This document shows, piece by piece, positions 17,941 to 27,951 of a stretch of DNA of 64,000 bases. The stretch is taken from contig JAQWSN010000024.1 in NCBI GenBank assembly GCA_029243165.1, forward strand, positions 1 to 64,000. The letters are read 5' to 3'. The position numbers and the translations under genes were made by a program. Positions within the stretch are counted from its first letter, which is position 1. Every line of letters begins with the position of its first letter. Origin of the DNA: Flavobacteriaceae bacterium (GTDB taxonomy: Bacteria; Bacteroidota; Bacteroidia; Flavobacteriales; Flavobacteriaceae). A model generated the notes under the pieces. That model worked only from the letters and a program-made list of their open reading frames with translations, made no database searches and was not told where the DNA came from.

Positions 17941-18565
17941 ATGTTAAGTGCTCTTTTGCAACGGGATGTTCAATCTGTAAGCAGCGCGCATGTAAGCTGA
18001 TGCTTCCATCTTTATTACTTCTGGATGCACCGTATTTTAAATCTCCTTGTATGGGAAAATTTAGTGCGCTGAATTGAGCTCTGATTTGATGATGACGACC
18101 CGTTTCTAAATGTACTTCTAACAGGCAGTAGTGATCAAAGTTTTTTATGCGTTTAAATTGAAGTTTGGCCAATTTGCTATTGGGAACTTCTTTAGTATGA
18201 GCTCTCGACTTATTTTGTTTGGTATTGCGTGTCATCCAGTGGCTTAAACTGCCTTTTTCATCAGGAAAAGCATTGGAAACAATGGCCCAATAAGTTTTTT
18301 TTGGAATTCTCTTTTTAAATTGTTCATTCAATCGGGATAAAGCTTTTGAAGTTTTAGCAAAAACGACTACCCCACTGGTGGGACGATCCAATCGATGAAC
18401 TACTCCAAGAAAAACGGCTCCTGGTTTATTGTATTTCTTTTTTAAAAAGCTTTTAATCTTTTCAGCTAGTGGAACATCTCCGGTTTGGTCTCCCTGAACT
18501 AGTTCACCTGCTTTTTTGTTAACGACAATGAGATGGTTGTCTTCAAAAAGAATTTGCTTTTCCAA
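17888..18565 (-). CDS. RluA-family RNA pseudouridine synthase
   Basis: 225 aa. Isomerises uridine to pseudouridine in rRNA or tRNA. The catalytic segment is VVHRLDRPTSGVVVFAKT, with the essential Asp in RLD, plus GRHHQIRAQFSALNFPIQGD near the C-terminus. There is no N-terminal S4 domain, as in the shorter RluA/TruC-like members, so the target site is undetermined. It begins 8 bases after panB. It overlaps the end of the 528-aa gene by 53 bases, an unusually long convergent overlap. Confidence 0.92.
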   Translation of the reverse strand: MEKQILFEDNHLIVVNKKAGELVQGDQTGDVPLAEKIKSFLKKKYNKPGAVFLGVVHRLDRPTSGVVVFAKTSKALSRLNEQFKKRIPKKTYWAIVSNAFPDEKGSLSHWMTRNTKQNKSRAHTKEVPNSKLAKLQFKRIKNFDHYCLLEVHLETGRHHQIRAQFSALNFPIQGDLKYGASRSNKDGSISLHARCLQIEHPVAKEHLTFTSDPLKVGIWKAVLSD

Positions 18566-18573
18566 AATGAATT

Positions 18574-19392
18574 TTAGTATTGCTCATTATCATTGGGAAA
18601 ATTCAATGATTTTACATCAGCACTGTATTGTCCGATCGCCTGGTGAATAATTTTATTTAAATCCGAATAACGCCTTAAAAAACGGGGGCTAAATTCTTTA
18701 TTCATCCCAAGCATATCATGTAATACCAATACTTGTCCGTCAACCTTATTACCAGCACCTATGCCTACAATTGGAACGGAGATGGAATGAGCGGCTTGGC
18801 CAGCCAGATCAGCAGGAATTTTTTCTAATACAATACCAAAACATCCTATTTCTTCCAACATTTTAGTGTCTTTTAATAGCTGAGAAGCCTCTTCCTCCTC
18901 TTTAGCACGAACAGTGTAGGTTCCAAACTTGTAGATTGATTGAGGCGTGAGTCCCAAATGTCCCATAACCGGAATTCCTGCTTGAAGAATTCGTTCTATG
19001 GATTCTTTAACCTGTCTCCCCCCCTCTAATTTGACACCATGAGCACCTGATTCTTTCATGATCCGAATGGCAGATCGAAGTGCCTCTTTAGAATCCGCTT
19101 GATAAGTTCCAAAGGGAAGATCTACGATAACCAAAGCTCTTTTTACAGCTCTAACAACACTGCTGGCATGATAGATCATCTGATCTAGGGTTATTGGTAG
19201 TGTAGTTTCATGACCTGCCATTACATTGGAGGCGGAATCACCTACTAAAATGACATCGATTCCCGCCTGATCTACTATTCCACCAAGCGTGTAATCGTAA
19301 GCTGTAAGCATGGAGATTTTTTCCCCATTTGCTTTCATTTCTTGCAAGGTTTTGGTCGTTATTCGCGCATAGTTTTTCTTGGCTGACGACAT
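18574..19392 (-). CDS. panB: 3-methyl-2-oxobutanoate hydroxymethyltransferase
   Basis: First committed step of pantothenate (vitamin B5) synthesis: methylene-THF plus 2-oxoisovalerate gives ketopantoate. Key blocks are [49 protein letters not shown] and [13 protein letters not shown] choose the ATG at 19392 (272 aa, family length), with 19407 as a possible alternative five codons upstream. It draws on the same 2-oxoisovalerate pool as the leu operon. panC and panD are not in the window. Confidence 0.94.
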   Translation of the reverse strand: MSSAKKNYARITTKTLQEMKANGEKISMLTAYDYTLGGIVDQAGIDVILVGDSASNVMAGHETTLPITLDQMIYHASSVVRAVKRALVIVDLPFGTYQADSKEALRSAIRIMKESGAHGVKLEGGRQVKESIERILQAGIPVMGHLGLTPQSIYKFGTYTVRAKEEEEASQLLKDTKMLEEIGCFGIVLEKIPADLAGQAAHSISVPIVGIGAGNKVDGQVLVLHDMLGMNKEFSPRFLRRYSDLNKIIHQAIGQYSADVKSLNFPNDNEQY

Positions 19393-19504
19393 GATTTTTT
19401 TTTTCAAAAGTAGTATTTCTTTATTTAAATTAATTTGAGACGGTTTCAGTTATTTTTTTATTGCCCTAATTAAGAAGGGGGTTCTTTGTTTTTTTTAAAA
19501 CCTA

Positions 19505-19546
19505 CTGTCAAGCTGTCAGTATTAAGCGCATGGCACAATGCTTGAC
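19505..19546 (+). promoter_or_regulatory. Sigma-54-like promoter with CTGTCA repeats upstream of dnaK
   Basis: TGGCAC at 19531-19536 and TTG at 19542-19544 keep the GG-N10-G spacing of the -24/-12 sigma-54 consensus, with A in place of the final C. Two direct CTGTCA hexamers (19505-19510 and 19513-19518) lie just upstream. It sits 28 bases before the dnaK ATG. A sigma-54 activator gene occurs at 1822-2985, but any link is inference. Confidence 0.45.
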
Positions 19547-19573
19547 TATGTACAGAAAAATATTAAAATTATC

Positions 19574-21484
19574 ATGAGTAAAATAATTGGAATTGATTTA
19601 GGAACTACAAATTCATGTGTTTCTGTGATGGAAGGAAATGAGCCAGTTGTAATCCCCAATGCAGAAGGTAAAAGAACAACACCTTCTGTAATTGCTTTTG
19701 TTGAAGGAGGAGAAATTAAAGTAGGTGATCCAGCAAAAAGACAAGCTGTAACAAATCCTACAAAAACGATTGCCTCCATCAAGCGTTTTATGGGAAATAA
19801 GTTTTCTGAATCAAATAAAGAAGTAAAAAATGTTGCCTACAAAGTAGTAAAAGGTGACAACGATACACCGAGAGTGGACATTGATGGTCGTCTTTACACA
19901 CCTCAGGAGCTCTCGGCCATGATTCTTCAAAAAATGAAGAAGACTGCAGAAGATTATTTAGGACAAGACGTAACAGAAGCTGTCATTACAGTACCTGCTT
20001 ACTTTAATGACTCTCAGCGTCAAGCCACCAAAGAGGCTGGAGAAATTTCCGGGCTAAAGGTGCAACGAATCATCAATGAACCTACCGCCGCAGCTCTAGC
20101 TTATGGTTTGGACAAAGGAGGAAAGGATCAAAAAATTGCAGTTTACGACCTTGGAGGAGGAACTTTTGACATTTCTATTCTAGAATTGGGAGACGGTGTT
20201 TTTGAAGTGCTTTCAACCAATGGCGACACCCACCTTGGAGGAGATGACTTTGATCAAGTCATTATTGATTTTCTTGCTGAGAAATTCATTAAGGATGAGG
20301 GCATTGACCTAAGAAAGGATCCCATGGCCTTACAACGTTTGAAAGAAGCAGCCGAAAAAGCAAAAATTGAACTTTCCTCTTCTGCTCAAACGGAAATCAA
20401 TTTGCCTTACGTTACGGCAACAGACTCAGGACCGAAACACTTAGTCACTACCCTTACGCGAGCAAATTTCGAACAACTTGCTGACGAATTGGTTAAGCGT
20501 TCGATGGCTCCTGTAAAGAAAGCGCTTGACGATGCTGGTTTGTCCAAATCAGATATTGATGAAGTGATTTTAGTAGGGGGATCAACTCGGATTCCAGTCA
20601 TTCAAGAAGAAGTAGAAAAGTTTTTTGGGAAAAAACCTTCCAAAGGAGTAAATCCTGATGAAGTTGTTGCAATTGGTGCTGCAATTCAAGGAGGGGTATT
20701 AACCGGAGATGTTAAAGATGTACTTCTTCTAGATGTGACCCCACTTTCTTTAGGAATCGAAACGATGGGAGGAGTAATGACCAAATTGATTGAATCCAAT
20801 ACGACTATTCCAACTAAAAAATCACAGACATTCTCTACTGCAGCTGACAATCAGCCTTCTGTTGAAATTCACGTACTTCAAGGTGAACGTTCTATGGCGG
20901 GAGATAATAAAACCATTGGACGATTTCATTTAGATGGGATTCCACCCGCTCAGCGAGGAACCCCCCAGATTGAAGTGACTTTTGATATTGATGCAAACGG
21001 AATCATCAAGGTGAGTGCATTGGATAAAGCAACTAATAAGTCTCAGGACATCAGAATAGAAGCCTCTTCAGGTTTAACTGAAGAAGAAATCGAAAAGATG
21101 AAACAAGAGGCTGAAGCCAATGCTGATGCCGATCAAAAAGCAAAAGAACAAGTTGACAAACTCAACAGTGCAGATCAAATGATTTTCCAAACTGAAAAAC
21201 AGTTGACTGAGTTTGGAGAAAAGCTTTCTGAAGACAAAAAAGCACCTATTGAAACTGCTTTAGCTGATTTGAAGAAGGCTCACGAATCTAAAGATTTGGA
21301 TGCAATTGACAAAGCACTTGAAGTAATGAACGAAGCGTGGAAAAATGCTTCTGAGGAAATGTACAAGGCTCAGGCAGAAGCTGGAGGCGGAGCAGGTCCA
21401 GAGGCTCAACCACAGCCCGATGCAGCAGCTGATGCTTCAGGAGGAGATAATGTCCAAGATGTTGATTTCGAAGAAGTGAAATAA
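19574..21484 (+). CDS. dnaK: Molecular chaperone DnaK (Hsp70)
   Basis: 636-aa ATP-dependent chaperone. The ATPase domain begins [21 protein letters not shown] and contains [21 protein letters not shown] and [18 protein letters not shown]. The linker is [16 protein letters not shown]. The substrate domain and a Gly/Ala-rich tail ending in DVDFEEVK follow. The ORF could start 12 codons upstream at 19538, but that ATG lies in the presumed promoter. It stands alone; dnaJ is about 19 kb away. A strong terminator follows. Confidence 0.98.
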   Translation: MSKIIGIDLGTTNSCVSVMEGNEPVVIPNAEGKRTTPSVIAFVEGGEIKVGDPAKRQAVTNPTKTIASIKRFMGNKFSESNKEVKNVAYKVVKGDNDTPRVDIDGRLYTPQELSAMILQKMKKTAEDYLGQDVTEAVITVPAYFNDSQRQATKEAGEISGLKVQRIINEPTAAALAYGLDKGGKDQKIAVYDLGGGTFDISILELGDGVFEVLSTNGDTHLGGDDFDQVIIDFLAEKFIKDEGIDLRKDPMALQRLKEAAEKAKIELSSSAQTEINLPYVTATDSGPKHLVTTLTRANFEQLADELVKRSMAPVKKALDDAGLSKSDIDEVILVGGSTRIPVIQEEVEKFFGKKPSKGVNPDEVVAIGAAIQGGVLTGDVKDVLLLDVTPLSLGIETMGGVMTKLIESNTTIPTKKSQTFSTAADNQPSVEIHVLQGERSMAGDNKTIGRFHLDGIPPAQRGTPQIEVTFDIDANGIIKVSALDKATNKSQDIRIEASSGLTEEEIEKMKQEAEANADADQKAKEQVDKLNSADQMIFQTEKQLTEFGEKLSEDKKAPIETALADLKKAHESKDLDAIDKALEVMNEAWKNASEEMYKAQAEAGGGAGPEAQPQPDAAADASGGDNVQDVDFEEVK

Positions 21485-21506
21485 ACCTTTCCTTTTGTGA
21501 ATACCC

Positions 21507-21540
21507 GAAAACCTCCTGTTTACCCCAGGAGGTTTTCTTA
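21507..21540 (+). terminator. Terminator after dnaK
   Basis: A perfect 12-bp stem (GAAAACCTCCTG and CAGGAGGTTTTC with loop TTTACCC) followed by TTATTTTAG. It separates dnaK from the menaquinone genes and excludes the upstream ATG at 21497 as the start of the next gene. Confidence 0.88.
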
Positions 21541-21559
21541 TTTTAGTAAAAAAATAAAT

Positions 21560-21976
21560 ATGGAGAAAGAGGAAGTACTCAAACTTACTAACGCCATTTG
21601 TAAAAACACACTCATGGAAACCCTCAAAATCGAATTTACTGATGTAGGAGCGGATTTTTTAACTGCCCGTATGCCTGTAACTAAAACAGTGTATCAACCT
21701 GATGGGGTTTTGCACGGTGGAGCTACAGCTGCACTGGCAGAGAGCGTTGGAAGTGCAGCAGTTTTTATTTTAAATAAAAACCCTAAAGCAATTGTAAGGG
21801 GGATTGAAATTTCAGCAAATCATTTAAAAAGTGTAAAATCAGGTTATGTTTACGCAACGGCGAGACCGATCAATTTGGGAAAGACGATTCAACTTTGGGA
21901 AATTAAAGTTGAAGATGATACCCAACAATTAATTTCTATTTGTAAACTAACCACTTACACCCGTTACAAAGAATAA
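21560..21976 (+). CDS. Hotdog-fold thioesterase, probable DHNA-CoA thioesterase
   Basis: 138-aa PaaI/YbdB-type thioesterase with the active-site signature VLHGGATAALAESVGSAA and GIEISANHLKSVKSGYVYATA. It opens the menaquinone cluster, and its stop overlaps the menF start (TAATG). Context suggests it hydrolyses 1,4-dihydroxy-2-naphthoyl-CoA, the step between MenB and MenA. This MenI role is inference from position. The start at 21560 lies just downstream of the dnaK terminator. Confidence 0.88.
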   Translation: MEKEEVLKLTNAICKNTLMETLKIEFTDVGADFLTARMPVTKTVYQPDGVLHGGATAALAESVGSAAVFILNKNPKAIVRGIEISANHLKSVKSGYVYATARPINLGKTIQLWEIKVEDDTQQLISICKLTTYTRYKE

Positions 21977-23013
21977 TGGAACCCCTGCTTAAAAAGCTTT
22001 ACTCTCTTTGGGAAGCAAACAGACCTTTTGTTTGTTACAAGTTACCCAGCTCAGCCGAAGTAACTTTATTTTTTCAAAAGGATGCTAAATTAAATTTGAC
22101 AAAGGATTTAAACTGCAACGGTTTCTTGATGGCTCCATTCGATCTTGAAAAGCCAATCCCTTTCATACCGAATCAATATGCTGAAAGCCATACAATTCAG
22201 AAGATCAAGGTGAAATCGGATGAGCATGTAGTTCGATCTTTAGATTTAAAGAACAAGAGTACCTTCACGGATTTAGTAGTCAAAGGGAAAGAATTTATCG
22301 CAAAAGGGGAATTGAAGAAGGTTGTACTTTCCCAAGCACATCAGCTCGCCAGTAAAAGAAATGCGGTAGAAATTTTTATGGATTTGATACAGTATTACCC
22401 TTCAGCAATGGTTTATTTATGGCATCATCCGTTGGTAGGAACTTGGTTCGGGGCCAGCCCTGAACAATTTATTAATACTAGAGGTGATTTTACTCAAACT
22501 ATGGCACTGGCAGCTACACAAACATTTCAAGAAAACGAAGCTCCCAAGTGGACAGAAAAAGAAATTGAAGAACAAGAGCTTGTCTCTGTTCAGGTTGAAT
22601 CAGATTTAAAGACATTGTTTCCCTCTAATCAGATTGTCAAAAGCCCTACAACTAATCATCAAGCAGGAAATTTAGTTCATTTATGCACCCATTTTCAATT
22701 TCCAAGACTTCGAGGAAATTTACACAATCTTTCCCGAGTTTTGCATCCAACTCCTGCTGTTGGAGGAATTCCTAAAAGCGAGGCTCAACAGTTTATTTTA
22801 AATAATGAGCCTTACGAGAGGGGCTACTACACAGGATTTTTTGGACCAACCAATGCTTCAGAGACTCAATTTTTTGTAAATCTTCGTTGTGCGAGCTGGA
22901 CTCCTGAAAAAACTACGCTTTATGTCGGGGCTGGTATTACTTCAGGGAGTGATCCTGAAAAAGAATGGCAAGAAATTCAACGAAAAGCAAAAACACTTGC
23001 CAAAGTACTTTAA
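21976..23013 (+). CDS. menF: Isochorismate synthase
   Basis: 345-aa chorismate-utilising enzyme that converts chorismate to isochorismate. The N-terminal part is variable. The C-terminal chorismate-binding domain has GELKKVVLSQAHQL, HHPLVGTWFGASPEQF, the LHPTPAVGGIPKSEA catalytic block and YERGYYTGFFGP. Position between the hotdog thioesterase and menD supports MenF over EntC or the TrpE/PabB relatives. One-base overlap with the preceding stop. Confidence 0.93.
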   Translation: MEPLLKKLYSLWEANRPFVCYKLPSSAEVTLFFQKDAKLNLTKDLNCNGFLMAPFDLEKPIPFIPNQYAESHTIQKIKVKSDEHVVRSLDLKNKSTFTDLVVKGKEFIAKGELKKVVLSQAHQLASKRNAVEIFMDLIQYYPSAMVYLWHHPLVGTWFGASPEQFINTRGDFTQTMALAATQTFQENEAPKWTEKEIEEQELVSVQVESDLKTLFPSNQIVKSPTTNHQAGNLVHLCTHFQFPRLRGNLHNLSRVLHPTPAVGGIPKSEAQQFILNNEPYERGYYTGFFGPTNASETQFFVNLRCASWTPEKTTLYVGAGITSGSDPEKEWQEIQRKAKTLAKVL

Positions 23014-23049
23014 GCTCTTTTAAGTTCTGGGTTATGCCCTGTGTTTTGT

Positions 23050-23057
23050 ACTTTTGT
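23050..23057 (+). promoter_or_regulatory. Possible -7 promoter element before menD
   Basis: TACTTTTG matches TAnnTTTG and lies 24 bases before the menD ATG, in the 68-base gap after menF. No clear TTG element is seen 19-21 bases upstream. It could supply an internal start in the men cluster. Confidence 0.3.
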
Positions 23058-23081
23058 ATGCGATGAAGCAGATTTTAATGT

Positions 23082-24860
23082 ATGCCTAGCTACCCAACCA
23101 TACCTCTAGCACAAACCGTAGTTCGTATGTGCGAGCATTATGAAATAGAGCATATCGTAATTTGTGCAGGCTCTCGAAACGCTCCTCTAACAAATGGTTT
23201 TGTTTCGCAGCATTTTTTTAAAACCTACAGTATTGTAGACGAAAGGGCAGCTGGATTTTTTGCTTTGGGAATGGCACAACAACTTAAAAAGCCTGTTGCG
23301 CTTGTTTGTACATCTGGTTCTGCATTACTTAATTTTTATCCAGCCGTAGCTGAGGCCTATTACAGTGATATTCCCTTGGTTGTCATTTCTGCTGATCGGA
23401 TGCCCCATAGGATTGATATTGGAGACGGGCAAACCATTCGTCAAACAGGAGTCTTTGAACCTCATTTGGAAGCTGCAGCCCTGTTGAAGCCAGACGTAAT
23501 TCACGCTACGGATATTTTGATTGAAAATCCAATGCAAGAATTACTCCCTCAAAATGCAAATCAAAAAGAGATTGAAGAAATTCAACAATCTCTCCAAGGG
23601 CATAACACTGCAGAAGTTTCTCGAGTTTTAGAACAAGCAATTAAAGCGCAAGGCCCAGTACATTTAAATGTACCCATGGAAGAACCCCTCTACGGTATGA
23701 CCGACGAATTAGTGCCTTTAGAGTTGTCCAGACAAGTAAATGAAAAATCAGAACAAAATTCTGTTGATTTTGAAAGTTCGAAAAAGACCTGGCACCATGC
23801 TTCTAAAAAGTGGGTTATTGTAGGTCAGATGCCCCCTGGTTTGATTTCTCAAAAATTAATCAATCTTCTTTGTCAAGACCCATCAGTAGTTGTTTTTACC
23901 GAAACAACATCCAATGTAAATCATCCCAGAGTGATCAATTCCATAGATACTTTAATGGCTCCCGTTGCTCTTACTGAGGATGGTATCGAGGATCAAATCG
24001 CTCCAGAAATTCTTTTGACTTTTGGCGGTATGGTAGTTTCTAAAAAGATTAAATTTTTTCTACGTAAACACGCTCCACGTCACCATTGGCATGTAGATGT
24101 AAAAAAAGCCTACAATACTTATTACTGCTTAGACCAACATTTTAAAACCACACCCCAATCCTTTTTAGAGATTCTCTACAGCGATTCGGAAGTTCTTTCA
24201 AGTAAATTTCAAAGTGATGTTTTGGGAGTTTATGAAAATTTTAAAAAGGTGGGGGCAGACTATTTATCTAAGCTTCCTTTTTCAGATTTATCTGTATTCA
24301 AATTTCTTTCCCGTCGGCTTCCACAAGGGCTTCAAATTCAATTAGCAAACAGCTCTTCCATTCGTTATGCTCAACTGTTTGACTGGCCTAACAATACAGA
24401 ATTTTATTGTAATCGAGGGACAAGTGGTATTGACGGGAGTACAGCTACCGCGGTAGGAGCTGCTCAAATTAATTCGCGTCCTACAGTTCTAATTACTGGT
24501 GACCTGAGTTTTTTTTATGACATCAATGGCCTTTGGAACGAAGCCATTCCAAAAAATTTTAAAATCATATTGATCAATAATCAAGGTGGAGGAATCTTTC
24601 GAATATTGCCTGGTAAAAAAGATACTCCAGAATACGATCGTTACTTTGAAACGGTCCATCAGCGGGATGCCAAATATGTTGCGAAAACTTTTGGTATCGA
24701 ATACTCACGGGTTCGAAGTTCTTGGAAATTAAAACAAAAATTTTCTCGTTTTCTTAAGCGTAATAACAAGCCTCAGCTTCTGGAAATTCAGACACCTCGT
24801 AGGCAAAACGATACGGTTTTACTCGATTATTTTAAATGGATGGCAGAACGTAAAGTTTAG
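23082..24860 (+). CDS. menD: SEPHCHC synthase MenD
   Basis: 592-aa thiamine-diphosphate enzyme that joins isochorismate and 2-oxoglutarate. N-terminal block HIVICAGSRNAPL, the ThDP-binding glutamate in YSIVDERAAGFFALGMAQ and LVCTSGSALLNFYPAVAEAYY are typical. The C-terminal cofactor motif shows NRGTSGIDGSTATAVGAA and VLITGDLSFFYDING. Slightly longer than the E. coli enzyme, as usual in Bacteroidota. Third gene of the menaquinone run. Confidence 0.95.
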   Translation: MPSYPTIPLAQTVVRMCEHYEIEHIVICAGSRNAPLTNGFVSQHFFKTYSIVDERAAGFFALGMAQQLKKPVALVCTSGSALLNFYPAVAEAYYSDIPLVVISADRMPHRIDIGDGQTIRQTGVFEPHLEAAALLKPDVIHATDILIENPMQELLPQNANQKEIEEIQQSLQGHNTAEVSRVLEQAIKAQGPVHLNVPMEEPLYGMTDELVPLELSRQVNEKSEQNSVDFESSKKTWHHASKKWVIVGQMPPGLISQKLINLLCQDPSVVVFTETTSNVNHPRVINSIDTLMAPVALTEDGIEDQIAPEILLTFGGMVVSKKIKFFLRKHAPRHHWHVDVKKAYNTYYCLDQHFKTTPQSFLEILYSDSEVLSSKFQSDVLGVYENFKKVGADYLSKLPFSDLSVFKFLSRRLPQGLQIQLANSSSIRYAQLFDWPNNTEFYCNRGTSGIDGSTATAVGAAQINSRPTVLITGDLSFFYDINGLWNEAIPKNFKIILINNQGGGIFRILPGKKDTPEYDRYFETVHQRDAKYVAKTFGIEYSRVRSSWKLKQKFSRFLKRNNKPQLLEIQTPRRQNDTVLLDYFKWMAERKV

Positions 24861-24867
24861 AAATTCA

Positions 24868-25047
24868 TTACTTTTCATTCCGTCTGATTTTCTTTACCAG
24901 AGTAAGACTTGCTATTAATGAAAGCACCATGCCGGATATTTTATACGGACTACTTTCTTTCTCTGAATTACCTAAATCCATTCCTAAACCTATTCCTAAT
25001 AGAAATAGACCTATGCACATGATCACGATCTTGATTGATTTTTTCAT
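24868..25047 (-). CDS. Small membrane protein of unknown function (59 aa)
   Basis: ATG at 25047, stop TAA at 24868-24870. The protein begins MKKSIKIVIMCIGLFLLGIG, followed by a short polar loop (LGNSEKESSPYK) and a second hydrophobic segment (ISGMVLSLIASLTLVKK) with a basic tail (KIRRNEK). Two transmembrane helices are likely. It lies on the opposite strand between menD and menB. I recall similar short genes at this place in other Flavobacteria, which supports it being real, but no function is known. Confidence 0.65.
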   Translation of the reverse strand: MKKSIKIVIMCIGLFLLGIGLGMDLGNSEKESSPYKISGMVLSLIASLTLVKKIRRNEK

Positions 25048-25153
25048 ATTCTTTGGGGTTGATTTAAACCCAAATTACAATTTTTTGGATTATTAAAATT
25101 GACTAGAGGGAAATCCGTGAGCACTTCCAGATCAATTCGATTAAATCCATTCT

Positions 25154-25181
25154 TTTGCTCGTGAATAAATCTGTATTTTTG
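25154..25181 (+). promoter_or_regulatory. Candidate promoter of menB
   Basis: TTTG at 25154-25157 and TATTTTTG at 25174-25181 match the two Bacteroidota elements, though the 16-base spacer is shorter than the usual 19 or so. The ATG of menB is 17 bases after the -7 element. Confidence 0.45.
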
Positions 25182-25197
25182 TAAAAAAATAATTGGA

Positions 25198-26013
25198 ATG
25201 AGAACATGGGAATCCTTAGGTACTTTTAGTGATATTCTTTTTGAATTCTGTGAAGGAGTTGCAAAAATTACAATCAACCGACCTGAAGTTTACAATGCTT
25301 TTCGGCCTGAAACCAATGTGCAAATGTTGGAGGCTATGGAAGTTTGTCGTGAGCGTAATGACGTCGATGTGGTTGTCCTTACTGGTATTGGCGAAAAGGC
25401 TTTTTGTAGTGGAGGTGACCAAAACGTTAAAGGGGTAGGGGGTTATGTTGGAGAAGATGGTGTTCCTAGACTCAATGTTTTGGATTTGCATAAACGAATT
25501 CGAGAACTACCCAAGCCAGTAATTGCAATGGTAAATGGATATGCCATTGGAGGAGGTCATGTTTTACATGTGGTTTGTGATTTAACCATAGCGAGTGAAA
25601 ATGCCATTTTTGGTCAAACAGGTCCTAAAGTAGGGAGTTTTGATGGAGGTTTTGGTTCGTCCTACTTGGCGCGTCATGTGGGTCAGAAAAAAGCACGTGA
25701 AATTTGGTTTTTATGCCAACAGTATTCTGCTCAGGAAGCAATGGATATGGGTATGGTGAACAAAGTAGTTCCTCTTGAAAAGTTAGAGGATACAGTTATG
25801 GAATGGTGTCAGATTATGCAGCAAAGAAGCCCTCTTGCCCTGAGGATGATCAAACGAAGCCTAAATGCTGAACTAGACGGTCAACACGGACTTATGCAAT
25901 TGGCTGGTGATGCTACATTAATGTATTACTTAATGGAAGAGGCTCAAGAGGGCAAACAAGCCTTTTTGGAAAAACGACCACCAAACTTTAAAAAATATCC
26001 CAAATTTCCTTAA
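25198..26013 (+). CDS. menB: 1,4-dihydroxy-2-naphthoyl-CoA synthase
   Basis: 271-aa crotonase-fold enzyme that cyclises o-succinylbenzoyl-CoA. [56 protein letters not shown] and [20 protein letters not shown] are the MenB signature blocks. Its last base is shared with the menA start region (TAATG), indicating coupling. It restarts the men run after the small minus-strand gene. Confidence 0.96.
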   Translation: MRTWESLGTFSDILFEFCEGVAKITINRPEVYNAFRPETNVQMLEAMEVCRERNDVDVVVLTGIGEKAFCSGGDQNVKGVGGYVGEDGVPRLNVLDLHKRIRELPKPVIAMVNGYAIGGGHVLHVVCDLTIASENAIFGQTGPKVGSFDGGFGSSYLARHVGQKKAREIWFLCQQYSAQEAMDMGMVNKVVPLEKLEDTVMEWCQIMQQRSPLALRMIKRSLNAELDGQHGLMQLAGDATLMYYLMEEAQEGKQAFLEKRPPNFKKYPKFP

Positions 26014-26921
26014 TGCCATTTGAAAAAATAAAGGTTTGGATTCGTGCTGCTCGATTGCGTACGTTGCCCTTGTCTATTTCGGGCATAGTCGTTGGAAATG
26101 CATTGTGTATTCAAGACACAAATTTTTCATGGACATTGTTTTACTTGATGTTACTTACCGCAATTGCATTTCAAATTGTATCTAATTTTGCCAATGACTA
26201 CGGTGATGGTGTCAAGGGAACGGACAATTCGGATAGGATAGGGCCCAAAAGGGTACTCCAACAAGGTTTACTCAGTCGTCAAGCTCTCAAAAAAGGAATT
26301 ATTTGGATGTCTTTGGTAGCATTGTCATTAGCATTCACCCTAATCACAGCAGCTTTTGGAAGAGAATCTTGGCTTTATTTTTTAATTTTTATTGGTTTGG
26401 CAATCTTCAGTGTATGGGCAGCAATTGCTTACACAGTTGGTAAAAATGCTTATGGTTATCGAGGATTGGGAGATGTATTCGTTTTTTTATTTTTTGGTTT
26501 AGTCAGTGTACTAGGGGCTTATTTTCTTCAATTGAAAGTTTTTTCTACGGCAGCATTTTTACTCGCACTGGTTGTAGGGTTCTTATCTGTAGCTGTTTTA
26601 AATTTAAATAATATGCGCGACCGTGAAAATGATGCAGCTGCTGGCAAGAGAAGCTTAGTCGTTATTTTAGGTCCAGTAGTTGCCAAATACTACCATTATT
26701 TTTTGATCGTAAATCCAAGTGTTCTTATTCTGTTTTTCTTTTTGCGGCAACCTCTTTCCTTTTATTGGCTTTCATTCATTGGACTGATTCCTTTAGCTTT
26801 TCATTTAGTAAAGGTGATAACAAATCTAGATCCAAAATTATTAGATCCAGAATTGAAGAAGGTAGCCTTGACAACTTTCGCATTGTCCGTTTTAATTTTT
26901 ATTAGTTTTTCTTTGGGTTAA
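26013..26921 (+). CDS. menA: 1,4-dihydroxy-2-naphthoate polyprenyltransferase
   Basis: 302-aa integral-membrane UbiA-family prenyltransferase that attaches the isoprenoid tail to DHNA, giving demethylmenaquinone. The two Asp-rich motifs are visible as NFANDYGDGVKGTDN and NNMRDRENDAAAGKRSL. About eight hydrophobic helices. Starts inside the menB stop and its own stop overlaps the menC start (TTAATG), so menB-menA-menC are coupled. Confidence 0.95.
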   Translation: MPFEKIKVWIRAARLRTLPLSISGIVVGNALCIQDTNFSWTLFYLMLLTAIAFQIVSNFANDYGDGVKGTDNSDRIGPKRVLQQGLLSRQALKKGIIWMSLVALSLAFTLITAAFGRESWLYFLIFIGLAIFSVWAAIAYTVGKNAYGYRGLGDVFVFLFFGLVSVLGAYFLQLKVFSTAAFLLALVVGFLSVAVLNLNNMRDRENDAAAGKRSLVVILGPVVAKYYHYFLIVNPSVLILFFFLRQPLSFYWLSFIGLIPLAFHLVKVITNLDPKLLDPELKKVALTTFALSVLIFISFSLG

Positions 26922-27946
26922 TGAAAGCATCATTCAAAAAATATCGTTTAGAATTTAAAAGACCTAGTGGAACATCGCGAGGTATCTTGACCGCTAAGGA
27001 TAGTTGGTTCCTAATTCTTGAGGAGGAAGGTAAAAATGGATTCGGTGAATGTAGTTTGATAGAGGGTTTGAGTCCAGATAACGCCAATCAAATAGAATCC
27101 ATTTTATTGCAGCTATGCGATGCCCTTGAAGCAAATGTGGAACTTCCTGATTTGACTCATTGGCCTGCTGTTCAGATGGGTTTAGAAACTGCAATGCTCT
27201 CCCTTCGTTCGAAAAATCCATTTTCTTTATTTCCCTCAGCTTTCACAAAAGGAGAAAAGCAGATTCCGATCAATGGATTGGTTTGGATGGGTGATTATGA
27301 ATTTATGCGAGCCCAAATAGATCAGCTTTTGACCACTGGTTTTGATTGTATCAAATTAAAGATAGGTGCTCTTGATTTTGATTCAGAACTTGATCTTTTG
27401 GCACGCATACGAGGTTCTTACTCGGAAAGTGACATAAATCTTAGAGTGGATGCAAATGGGGCTTTTAAACCCGATGATGCCCTTGAAAAGTTAAAAAGAT
27501 TAAGTGATTATCAGATCCATTCCATAGAACAGCCCATTGCTGTAAATCAATGGGAAACCATGGCTAAATTGTGCCAAGACACACCATTACCCATTGCTTT
27601 AGATGAGGAATTGATTGGACACTACGAAACGGGTAAAAAGTATGAGGTGCTCCGTCAGATCAATCCACACTATGTAATTCTTAAACCAAGTTTGTTGGGT
27701 GGCTTCACCCATTCGGAACAATGGATTGATCTCGCTGAAAAATTGGGTATTGGATGGTGGGTTACTAGTGCTTTAGAAAGTAACATAGGCTTGAATGCTA
27801 TTGCTCAGTGGGCGTATCAATTAAAGGTTACGATCCCTCAAGGTTTGGGTACAGGTTCTCTCTTTGTAAATAATATCGATTGCCCTTTGTTTATTGAAAA
27901 GGGTTGTTTGGGTATGGATAATTCGATACCTTGGGATTCAATTTAA
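26921..27946 (+). CDS. menC: o-succinylbenzoate synthase (enolase superfamily)
   Basis: 341 aa. Dehydrates SHCHC to o-succinylbenzoate. Enolase-superfamily landmarks: the catalytic lysine pair in CIKLKIGALDF, and metal ligands in LRVDANGAF, HSIEQPI and ALDEEL. The second catalytic lysine is in VILKPSLLGGF. The position in the men cluster settles MenC over dipeptide epimerase. Coupled to menA by a one-base overlap. Confidence 0.92.
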   Translation: MKASFKKYRLEFKRPSGTSRGILTAKDSWFLILEEEGKNGFGECSLIEGLSPDNANQIESILLQLCDALEANVELPDLTHWPAVQMGLETAMLSLRSKNPFSLFPSAFTKGEKQIPINGLVWMGDYEFMRAQIDQLLTTGFDCIKLKIGALDFDSELDLLARIRGSYSESDINLRVDANGAFKPDDALEKLKRLSDYQIHSIEQPIAVNQWETMAKLCQDTPLPIALDEELIGHYETGKKYEVLRQINPHYVILKPSLLGGFTHSEQWIDLAEKLGIGWWVTSALESNIGLNAIAQWAYQLKVTIPQGLGTGSLFVNNIDCPLFIEKGCLGMDNSIPWDSI

Positions 27947-27951
27947 CAACG

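Noticed and set aside
21497-21559. Upstream extension of the hotdog thioesterase
   Set aside because: It would place the dnaK terminator inside the protein and gives a non-family N-terminus.
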